This document shows, one piece after another, positions 1-6,837 of a stretch of 64,000 nucleotides of DNA (positions are counted from its first letter, which is position 1; every line of letters starts with the position of its first letter). This DNA comes from Acidimicrobiales bacterium (GTDB lineage Bacteria; Actinomycetota; Acidimicrobiia; Acidimicrobiales; Poriferisodalaceae), in contig JASLTG010000002.1 of the NCBI GenBank assembly GCA_030743005.1, positions 95,218 through 159,217 of the forward strand. Direction: 5' to 3'. Position numbers and translations under genes: made by a program. The notes below the pieces were generated by a model, which was given only the letters and a program-made list of their open reading frames with translations, was not told where the DNA came from and did no database searches.

Positions 1-35
1 TAGATCATCTTCACCGAACTGATCTTGCAGTCCCC

Positions 36-1859
36 ATGCCACATACCCCGGGACTAGGCGAAGGTCGCTGGACACTCACTTCTCATGGTCGACAAGTTGG
101 TCCGTCATTGGCAAAGGGCGAACCGAACTCCAGAGCCGAAGATGATGCTGGCGACCCAGCCGAAGGGTGGGGCTTTCCCTGGCGGCCAGTGAAAAAGGAA
201 GCTCCCGTTTATGCAAGGACGCTGCCTCGTCCAACTCGCGAAAACCGAAAGGCAGTTCGCCGCCCACTTTTCCCTCTTCAAGTCCCACAACAACAGCCGT
301 CGCGTCGTCGCTGGGGTTTATTACCCGCGGCCTCTTTGGTGACACTCGCTGGAATCGTTTTGATGTTGATCACCATTCGACAGGTGACGATTGAGATTGG
401 CGGAATCGAGGACGGTGTCGCCCTGCAACCAACTTCAATTGAGGGGGCGCAGATTTCTTTCACTGTCGCTGGGGCAAACGCTCGATCAGCTCAACTGTTA
501 TTGGACGACTTCCCTGTCAGTGGCGTTCAAAGATACGGGAACCGAATCGTTTGGGTCGTTCCACCATTAACTGAAGGTGACCATTCACTTGAGTTAGTAG
601 TGAAGAGACGGCTCTACGGGCAAACATCTCGCGCTATCGATTTCAGCGTTGACGGCACTCCACCTGTGATTGACTTACCGGAAGTTTTAGAGCCCGTTCC
701 AATGAATGAACCAGTCACTATTGCTGGCACCTCCGAACCCGGGGCAACTCTGGTAGTCGGCGGAGTGCCAATAGAAACCAGCGATGGTTCGTTCGTCTTG
801 GAACTTGACGAACCTCCAGCCGGACCTGTTTCGATTTTGGCGATTGACCGAGCTGGCAACACAAGCACCTTCAACATGATCGTCCCGATTGCATACCCGA
901 GGACCCAGGGAGTTCACGTGAGCGCCGCGGCGTGGGCGCACCAAGGTCTTAAAGACTCGGTATTGGATTTGATCGAAGCCGGGAAAGTCACCGCCGTCGA
1001 AATCAGTCTCAAAAACGAAAACGGTGTCGTTGGCTATGACAGCAACGTGCCACTCGCGATAGAGACTGGAGCGGCAAACAACCTTTTCAATCTGCGGGCT
1101 GCCATCGAAGAACTACATGCCCTAGATGTACGCGTGATAGGTCGCATAGTGGCGTTCCGCGATCCGATTCTGGCCAAACATGCTTGGGCGAAAGGTGACC
1201 AGGACTGGGTGATCCAAACATCTGATGGCAGACCGTTGAGTAAGTATGGCGGCTTCACTAACTTTCAAAATCTTGGCGTGCAAAAATACAACCTTGATAT
1301 CGCCCAGGAGGCGGCAGAAGCAGGGATCGATGACGTGCTGTGGGATTACATGCGACGACCAGAGGGGCGTCTTGACGGCATGTACATACCAGGCGTCGGT
1401 TTAGATGACCCTTCGCCGATCATCGTTGACTTCCTAAGGCAATCTCAATCCATCCTCAGAGAATTCGGCGTGTTTCAGGGAGTTTCAGTCTTTGGTATTT
1501 CAGCCACCAGAGGTGAATTCATCGCACAAGACGTAGCGGGTATGGCCCAATACGTCGATTATGTGTCGCCGATGGTTTACCCATCCCACTGGTCCCGCGG
1601 TGAATACGGGGTCACCCACCCAGAAGCGCAGCCATATGACATTACAAAAGCCTCTTTGGCTGATTTTCAACGCGTCCTAGATGGCACCAACACAGCGTTA
1701 GTGCCTTGGCTCCAAGACTTTTCGATGAGAGTCCCCTACGGGCCGGCAGAAGTAAAGGCACAGATAGACGCCGCAGCGTCACTAGGTATCTATGACTGGC
1801 TGATTTGGGATCCAACTGTTACTTACACAGCTGAGGGAATAGTTGCTGCCAAAAGTTAA
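36..1859 (+). CDS. Membrane-anchored putative glycosidase (DUF4015-like)
   Basis: The C-terminal half (about residues 290-607) resembles the DUF4015/putative glycosyl hydrolase TIM-barrel family, with stretches such as GVHVSAAAW, DVLWDYMRRPEGR and DYVSPMVYPSHW. A basic, low-complexity N-terminus is followed by one hydrophobic segment (about 92-118, LLPAASLVTLAGIVLMLITI), then what looks like an Ig-like domain (about 130-285). This suggests a cell-surface enzyme anchored by its N-terminus, acting on wall or capsular polysaccharide; the substrate is unknown. The reading frame stays open to the left window edge, so the true start could lie upstream of the ATG used here. It converges on the acyl-CoA ligase gene. 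The family match is by recognition of motifs; activity is inferred. Confidence 0.75.
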   Translation: MPHTPGLGEGRWTLTSHGRQVGPSLAKGEPNSRAEDDAGDPAEGWGFPWRPVKKEAPVYARTLPRPTRENRKAVRRPLFPLQVPQQQPSRRRWGLLPAASLVTLAGIVLMLITIRQVTIEIGGIEDGVALQPTSIEGAQISFTVAGANARSAQLLLDDFPVSGVQRYGNRIVWVVPPLTEGDHSLELVVKRRLYGQTSRAIDFSVDGTPPVIDLPEVLEPVPMNEPVTIAGTSEPGATLVVGGVPIETSDGSFVLELDEPPAGPVSILAIDRAGNTSTFNMIVPIAYPRTQGVHVSAAAWAHQGLKDSVLDLIEAGKVTAVEISLKNENGVVGYDSNVPLAIETGAANNLFNLRAAIEELHALDVRVIGRIVAFRDPILAKHAWAKGDQDWVIQTSDGRPLSKYGGFTNFQNLGVQKYNLDIAQEAAEAGIDDVLWDYMRRPEGRLDGMYIPGVGLDDPSPIIVDFLRQSQSILREFGVFQGVSVFGISATRGEFIAQDVAGMAQYVDYVSPMVYPSHWSRGEYGVTHPEAQPYDITKASLADFQRVLDGTNTALVPWLQDFSMRVPYGPAEVKAQIDAAASLGIYDWLIWDPTVTYTAEGIVAAKS

Positions 1860-1864
1860 GAAAC

Positions 1865-1889
1865 TGTAGGAACGTCTATCAGTCCTACA
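1865..1889. terminator. Candidate bidirectional terminator hairpin
   Basis: Arms TGTAGGA and TCCTACA (7 bp, 11-base loop) sit between two convergent genes and are followed by a short A run, readable as a weak terminator on either strand. The stop codon of the minus-strand gene lies inside one arm. The stem is short and the loop large, so this is tentative. Confidence 0.35.
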
Positions 1890-3540
1890 AAAACTGCTGG
1901 CGAAGCTTGTACTTCTGAACCTTTCCACTCGGCGTCATCGGGAATTCTTCAACAATCACCATGTCTTCGGGCCAAAATTGACGAGTCATGCCTTGTGCTT
2001 CCAAGAATTCAATCAGGGAGTCGAGGGTGGGCGGGTTTCCAGAAGGCAAGATAAACGCGCAACCGATTTCTCCCAGACGTTCATCTGGTTTCCCAACTAT
2101 TGCTGCGCCCAATACCTGCGGATGGCGCAAAAGAAGATCTTCTATCTCTTTCACTGGAATGTTCTCACCACCGCGGATGATGATGTCTTTTGAACGACCA
2201 GTTATTCGAATCGAACCATCATCATTCATCACTGCGCGGTCACCAGTTTCAAACCACGCTCCGTCCCAAGAGGCTTCAGTCAACCCTCGACCCTGCACAT
2301 AACCAGCGAAAAGTAACGAGCCTTGGCACTGTAAATCACCTTCATTTCCCACTACCGGTTGTCGTTGTTCATCGATAACTCGGACGTTGTTACCAGCAAG
2401 CGGTCTCCCATCGGTGAGACGCATAGTCAACGAGTCAGATGGACGCCCTACGGTCAGCAGGCCGCATTCAGTCATCCCCCAACCAGGGAGCACCACGCAA
2501 GGAAGCCGCGCATCGGCGTCTTCTAACACTGGTTCGGGGACGGCAGCCCCAGCGCACACGAACCGTTTCCAACTCGCGAGGTTCCGTTCCTCAACCTGTG
2601 GAACTCCTAACACGTCTGCCAAGAAAGGTGTTGCCCCCATGGAGATCTGAACTTGGTGTGATTCGATCAAATCAACAAACTCCGCAGGGTCCCAAACGTC
2701 TTGCAATACGACATGGCCCCCCAAAGTAAGTGGAGCACGAATACCGAAGAGGTAGCCCGTTTGGTGGGCAAGTGTTGATGCCATGTGAAAGGTGTATCCC
2801 GGACCATCCACTTCTCCCATCGGTGAGGGCACACCTTCGCAAACTGCTTCAACGAAGCAATCAACAGCCGCATTTAGCGTGTTCTGTGTGTGCATAACTC
2901 CTTTAGGTTGGCCTGTTGTTCCTGAAGTGAACATGACTTCACAAACATCATGACTTGCGGCCCTCAAAAGGTTTACGGCTGCCCGGTCATAAGACGAAAA
3001 TCGTCCTTGTTCGAGTAACTCTTCCCAGGTCAAAGCATCAACTGTTGGACGTTCTCCAACGGTGACTATCTCTTCGACCCAGGGACAGCGCTCTCTGAGT
3101 TCTGTGTGCATTAGCCCTAGTTCGAACCCACGAAATTCAGTCGCCGTAATAACGACCGCTGGTCGAGCCAATTCGCTCATGACTAGGACTTCGTTAGTCC
3201 GAAAGATGGGAGCAACTGGGTTAATCACTCCACCTATACGTTCTACGGCGGCCACGGCCACCAGAAATTGATGCCAATTGGGCAGTTGGACTTGAACTAC
3301 AACACCCGGTCTCACCCCAAGTTCTAGTAATCCACGACTGGCTTCATCCACTTGTGTCGCTAGATCACCCCAAGATGTTGCGCCGTAACGGTCCGTAACA
3401 GCAATTCGATCCCCGCGTTCTTTCGCCCAGTGGTCAATCATCGAGTCGAAGCACCTCTCTGACCAACTACCTGTCTCCGCCATTTCTAAAATTCGTCGCT
3501 GGCTAAGTGTCGTCTCAAAGAACTGTTTAGGTAATTGCAT
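1885..3540 (-). CDS. AMP-dependent acyl-CoA synthetase
   Basis: Adenylate-forming enzyme that activates a carboxylic acid with ATP and CoA. The phosphate-binding loop is at residues 203-217 (MFTSGTTGQPKGVMH), the A5 motif reads GWGMTECG, the hinge region TGDRAVMNDDGSIRITGR, then RGGENI, and the C-terminal catalytic lysine is in PSGKVQKYK near residue 540. Length (551 aa) is normal for medium-chain or aromatic acyl-CoA ligases of the cyclohexanecarboxylate-CoA ligase type; the substrate cannot be read from sequence. It follows an LLM-type oxidoreductase on the same strand with a gap of about 30 bases, so the two are probably co-transcribed in a catabolic operon. Confidence 0.9.
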   Translation of the reverse strand: MQLPKQFFETTLSQRRILEMAETGSWSERCFDSMIDHWAKERGDRIAVTDRYGATSWGDLATQVDEASRGLLELGVRPGVVVQVQLPNWHQFLVAVAAVERIGGVINPVAPIFRTNEVLVMSELARPAVVITATEFRGFELGLMHTELRERCPWVEEIVTVGERPTVDALTWEELLEQGRFSSYDRAAVNLLRAASHDVCEVMFTSGTTGQPKGVMHTQNTLNAAVDCFVEAVCEGVPSPMGEVDGPGYTFHMASTLAHQTGYLFGIRAPLTLGGHVVLQDVWDPAEFVDLIESHQVQISMGATPFLADVLGVPQVEERNLASWKRFVCAGAAVPEPVLEDADARLPCVVLPGWGMTECGLLTVGRPSDSLTMRLTDGRPLAGNNVRVIDEQRQPVVGNEGDLQCQGSLLFAGYVQGRGLTEASWDGAWFETGDRAVMNDDGSIRITGRSKDIIIRGGENIPVKEIEDLLLRHPQVLGAAIVGKPDERLGEIGCAFILPSGNPPTLDSLIEFLEAQGMTRQFWPEDMVIVEEFPMTPSGKVQKYKLRQQFL

Positions 3541-3572
3541 TTCCGGCCCCCTTCATTCTGGTCGGTTGGCAC

Positions 3573-4523
3573 TCATCGTCGAAATCGAGGAAGCACTTCC
3601 TGTGCCATGAAACTTTCGGCTTCTTCTACGTAACTCATCGGCGACGCGGCACTCAAGATGATGGTCCGAGCCCCTGCGTCTACATATTCGCGAAGTCGTT
3701 CGGCGCAACGATCGGGGTCGCCAGCAATCGCATATTTGTCAATCATCTGACTGAAGTCTTGGTTGTACTGCTTGGATAATCGCTGGTTCGCGTATTCAAC
3801 TGCAGTCGCATTGTCTTCGTGGCAGCAAAAGAAAATGAACAGACCCGGATCGACGGCAGAGTCATTACCTTCGTCGGATCTGTATTTCGCGATTTCTTGA
3901 TTCGATTCGACGAGCATCTCTGGTGTGTACATGTAGGGAAGCCATCCTGTGCCGAACCGGGCAGCTCGACGCCACGCGGCGTCCTTTCGACCCGATATCC
4001 ATATTGGTGGTGATGGTTGTTGAAGAGGTTTAGGTTCCAATGTCACACCCGATAGCTGGTTAAATCTTCCATCGAAGTGAACATCATCCTCATTGAAAAG
4101 AAGTTTCATAATTTCGAGAGCTTCGTTGGTTCGGGCCCCTCGTTCTGAAACTGGAACTCCTGAAGCTTCGAATTCACGGGGTAGTTCACCACCGACCCCA
4201 ATGCCCATATGGAAACGACCACCGGATGCGACATCAAGCGCTGCTGCCTGTTTCGCAGCCAGCACCGCTGGATACAAAGGAAGCAGCGTGATTGTTGACA
4301 TCAACTTGAGTGTCGTGGTCGCTCCTGCCGCTACTGCTAGCGAGATAAAAGCATTCGAACATGGAACATGAAAGAAGACGTGTTCACCTGTGGTGACATA
4401 GTCATAACCGAGCTTTTCAATAGCCTGTGCTTGTTCTGCGACCTTGTCAGCGCGACGCATTGCGAGACCAAATTGGATTTCTGCATCCACTTTCTGTTCG
4501 TTATCCACAAAACCTCGTTTCAT
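3573..4523 (-). CDS. LLM-class F420-dependent oxidoreductase
   Basis: Luciferase-like monooxygenase fold, recognisable from AAKQAAALDVASGGRFHMGIGVGG and the PSPPIWISG segment typical of F420-dependent enzymes (mer/luciferase group). Such proteins use F420 or FMN for hydride transfer to diverse substrates. An upstream in-frame start would add 39 residues of low-complexity sequence running through a strong hairpin, so I chose the ATG giving MKRGFVDNEQKVDAEIQFGL. It would be about 316 aa, a usual length. A long 5' spacer with a possible structured RNA lies directly upstream. Substrate unknown; the adjacent acyl-CoA ligase suggests degradation of a lipid-like or xenobiotic acid. Confidence 0.85.
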   Translation of the reverse strand: MKRGFVDNEQKVDAEIQFGLAMRRADKVAEQAQAIEKLGYDYVTTGEHVFFHVPCSNAFISLAVAAGATTTLKLMSTITLLPLYPAVLAAKQAAALDVASGGRFHMGIGVGGELPREFEASGVPVSERGARTNEALEIMKLLFNEDDVHFDGRFNQLSGVTLEPKPLQQPSPPIWISGRKDAAWRRAARFGTGWLPYMYTPEMLVESNQEIAKYRSDEGNDSAVDPGLFIFFCCHEDNATAVEYANQRLSKQYNQDFSQMIDKYAIAGDPDRCAERLREYVDAGARTIILSAASPMSYVEEAESFMAQEVLPRFRR

Positions 4524-4564
4524 CTGTAGTGGACCGTAGCCGTTCGGCACTGCTTGTCTCACAG

Positions 4565-4769
4565 CCAAAGGACCGGACGCCCATTTCGGGCGCCCGGTCC
4601 ATCGCTGTCCGTGCGTTGGGGTAGATCGGTCGCTGGCCACTTAACGCAGCGCAGCTTCCCCCCTTTGCTGTTGGCGCCTCCCCCGTGGAAAGCGGCACCA
4701 ACGGTCACGCCCGGTCAAGGTCATCAGGCCGCACCTGGTTGGCCGAAGACCTCTTCCAGACGATCGCCC
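4565..4769 (-). ncRNA. Candidate structured leader or small RNA
   Basis: On the minus strand, a promoter-like pair (TTGCGT at 4800-4795, 17-base spacer, TAAGCT at 4777-4772) would start RNA at about 4769. The first bases GGGCGATCG can pair with CGATCTACCCC (4628-4618), closing a helix around several hairpins: GTTGGTGCC with GGCGCCAAC, CAGC with GCTG, and CGCTG with CAGCG. About 18 bases later comes a very strong hairpin. This resembles a riboswitch-plus-expression-platform or a stand-alone small RNA ahead of the LLM oxidoreductase gene. I could not match it to RNase P, tmRNA, SRP RNA, 6S RNA or a riboswitch class I know. The folding was done by eye. Confidence 0.35.
4570..4600 (-). terminator. 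Strong GC-rich hairpin in leader of LLM gene
   Basis: Arms GGACCGGACGCCC (4570-4582) and GGGCGCCCGGTCC (4588-4600) form a 13-bp stem with one mismatch and a 5-base loop. On the minus strand it is followed by only TTT, so it is either a weak terminator/attenuator or a structural element ahead of the gene starting at 4523. Confidence 0.5.
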
Positions 4770-4786
4770 AGAGCTTATTGTTCGTA

Positions 4787-4828
4787 CTTACTAAACGCAA
4801 ATTTAGTAGATCTACCTTCGCTTACTAA
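4787..4828. promoter_or_regulatory. Operator-like palindromes in divergent spacer
   Basis: TACTAAA (4789-4795) and TTTAGTA (4802-4808) form a perfect inverted repeat with a 6-base spacer, immediately followed by the 10-bp palindrome GTAGATCTAC (4806-4815). The octamer CTTACTAA occurs at 4787 and again at 4821. The cluster lies between the divergent LLM oxidoreductase and serine hydrolase genes and covers the putative -35 of the minus-strand transcript, as expected for a TetR-like repressor site. No regulator gene is in the neighbourhood. Confidence 0.45.
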
Positions 4829-4875
4829 CCCGAGTTTTCGAGACGTGACAGGCTTGTCAGTGGTAGGCCAAGGGG

Positions 4876-5994
4876 ATGAGCAAACACCATATTGATCAAA
4901 ACCGAGTCACTGAACTGGTTGAACGCTGCACTCGGGAGGTGGATGAAGGTCTTCTTCCTAGTTGCCAATTCGCCATCGGGTTCGAAGGCGAAATCGTCGT
5001 AGACCAAACCATCGGGAATGCAAAACCTGAAACTAGGTACTGTTTCTTTTCCGCGACCAAACCCTTCGTTGCTTCCACCGTTTGGCAGCTCTTGAGTGAA
5101 AATTCCGTGGATCTGAGCGCGCCTATTTCTTCACTTATCCCTGAGTTTGCAGAGAACGGCAAAGAACACATCACCCTGGAACAGGTGATGCTGCACACCT
5201 CCGGCTTTCCTCATGCACCTATGGGCCCCAATGTGTGGTCAGATTCTGAAAGTCGTCGAAGAAGAATGTCTGAGTGGCGACTTAACTGGGAACCGGGGAC
5301 TCGCTACGAATACCACCCCACAAGCGCCCATTGGGTTCTTGCAGAGGTGATCACAGAAATCACGGGTGATTCTCACACCGACGCAATTCACCAGCGTGTA
5401 TCTGAGCCACTCGGAATACCGCGAATACTTGGATTTGATTCGGATCAACAAGAGGACATGGCAGAGCTCACATTGTGTGAGGGTGAAGCAACCCCAGATG
5501 AGTTGGAAGCTGTCTTTGGGGTGCGAGAAATGCCCCCAAGCGAAGTGACCGACGAAACGATCATTCGTTTCAACGACCCACACACCCGAGAAGTCGGAGT
5601 ACCGGGCGGCGGCGGATATGGCCGCGCTGCAGATCTAGCGATGTTTTATCAAGCACTTTTGCACAACCCCGACAATTTATGGGAACCGCGAATGCTGACA
5701 AACGCCGTTGGTCAGGTGCACAACAACTTGCCCGACCCGATGGGGGTTCCAGCCAACCGAGGCTTGGGTGTGATTCTCGCTGGAGACGATGGGTTAACTA
5801 ATCGGCGAGGACTCGGCCGCACGGTCTCACCAATCGCCTTCGGACACAATGGCGTCGGAGGCCAAATTGCCTTTTGTGACCCAAGCACTGGTCTCTCATT
5901 CGGTTATACAACTAACGGGTTAGACCGTCACCAAATTCGGCAGCCACGGAGGGGGACCTCCATAGCTAGCCTTGCAGCAAATTGCGCCGTTTAG
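4876..5994 (+). CDS. Beta-lactamase-family serine hydrolase
   Basis: Class C beta-lactamase/penicillin-binding fold protein. The nucleophile motif SxxK is seen as SATK in FFSATKPFVAS (about residues 54-57), a Tyr motif in the YHPTSAHW region and a third motif HNG in FGHNGVGGQ. These relatives are commonly esterases or D-aminopeptidases, not resistance enzymes. There is no signal peptide, so it is probably cytoplasmic, which suits an esterase feeding the neighbouring catabolic genes. The G-rich stretch touches the ATG (CCAAGGGGATG), too close for a normal ribosome-binding site, so translation may be leaderless or the start may differ. It is followed closely by an LLM oxidoreductase and a CoA-transferase fusion. 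Confidence 0.85.
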   Translation: MSKHHIDQNRVTELVERCTREVDEGLLPSCQFAIGFEGEIVVDQTIGNAKPETRYCFFSATKPFVASTVWQLLSENSVDLSAPISSLIPEFAENGKEHITLEQVMLHTSGFPHAPMGPNVWSDSESRRRRMSEWRLNWEPGTRYEYHPTSAHWVLAEVITEITGDSHTDAIHQRVSEPLGIPRILGFDSDQQEDMAELTLCEGEATPDELEAVFGVREMPPSEVTDETIIRFNDPHTREVGVPGGGGYGRAADLAMFYQALLHNPDNLWEPRMLTNAVGQVHNNLPDPMGVPANRGLGVILAGDDGLTNRRGLGRTVSPIAFGHNGVGGQIAFCDPSTGLSFGYTTNGLDRHQIRQPRRGTSIASLAANCAV

Positions 5995-6006
5995 AAAGGG
6001 ATGCCA

Positions 6007-6837
6007 ATGAAGTTCGGATTCACTCTTCCCAACAATTTCGGTGTAGCTGACCCTCAACAAGTTGTCCAACTAGGGGTGCTGGCTGAACAACTTGGATTCG
6101 ACTCGCTGTGGGTAAACCACCACGTTATTAACGTCGGGTATGTCCACGATCGCCTGGGTCAGGCCCCGTACCACGATGCGCTGATCACGCTCACTTGGCT
6201 GGCGTCTCAAACACAAACCGCCACCCTCGGCACCAGTGTTCTCGTAATGCCCTATCTCCATCCCATGGTCCTAGCAAAGGAACTCGCAACCTTGGATCAC
6301 TTGTCCAGGGGGCGAATAATTGTTGGCCTCGGCGTCGGCAGCCTGCCAGAAGAAAATGAAATCTTGGGATCCGAATATCAAGACCGAGGTCAATACAGCA
6401 ATGAGTTCATAGAGGTGTTACTCGCCCTTTGGACCCAAACAGAAGCAACCTTCGCAGGTAAGTATTGGAGTTTCGAAAATGTCGTGAGCTCTCCGAAACC
6501 ATTACAAAAACCTCATCCGCCGATAGTCATCGGCGGCAACCGCGCTCCAGCTTTACGACGAGTTGCGCGACTAGGCAATGGTTGGCATCCACTTGGCCTC
6601 TCCCCTGATGCGATATCTGAACGGCTGGGTTTCATCAGGGATGAAGCGGAAACGTCTGGACGTTCTATGGATGCATTTCCAGTCCAAGTTCGTCGCGATT
6701 TTGATGGCGTTGACTCCCAATTAATCGAAACCTACGAGGCGGTTGGGGTTACCGACCTTGTCTTGTCCTGCAACACTGGCAACGTCGAGGAAATCGAAAA
6801 GACCCTTGAATCTTTTGCCAAGACTTTCATCGGCTGA
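6007..6837 (+). CDS. LLM-class F420-dependent oxidoreductase
   Basis: Second luciferase-like enzyme of the window, with GFTLPNNFG at the N-terminus, LDHLSRGRIIVGLGVGSLPEE in the middle and KPHPPIVIGG, the F420-family signature region. It is about 276 aa, at the short end for the group. Two ATG codons lie six bases apart; I favour the second because AGAAAGGG then has a proper spacing. Its stop overlaps the next start by one base (TGATG), so it is translationally coupled to the CoA-transferase fusion. It is likely a redox step in the same acyl catabolism; the substrate is unknown. Confidence 0.87.
   Translation: MKFGFTLPNNFGVADPQQVVQLGVLAEQLGFDSLWVNHHVINVGYVHDRLGQAPYHDALITLTWLASQTQTATLGTSVLVMPYLHPMVLAKELATLDHLSRGRIIVGLGVGSLPEENEILGSEYQDRGQYSNEFIEVLLALWTQTEATFAGKYWSFENVVSSPKPLQKPHPPIVIGGNRAPALRRVARLGNGWHPLGLSPDAISERLGFIRDEAETSGRSMDAFPVQVRRDFDGVDSQLIETYEAVGVTDLVLSCNTGNVEEIEKTLESFAKTFIG

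Noticed and set aside
4693..4706. CTGATGA in the candidate RNA, resembling the hammerhead ribozyme core
   Set aside because: No matching GAAA strand and cleavage-site stem could be placed; a chance heptamer.
4640..4720. Resemblance of the spacer RNA to the ZTP (pfl) riboswitch
   Set aside because: A GGGGGAG-like stretch is present but the conserved downstream P3 segment and pseudoknot could not be found.
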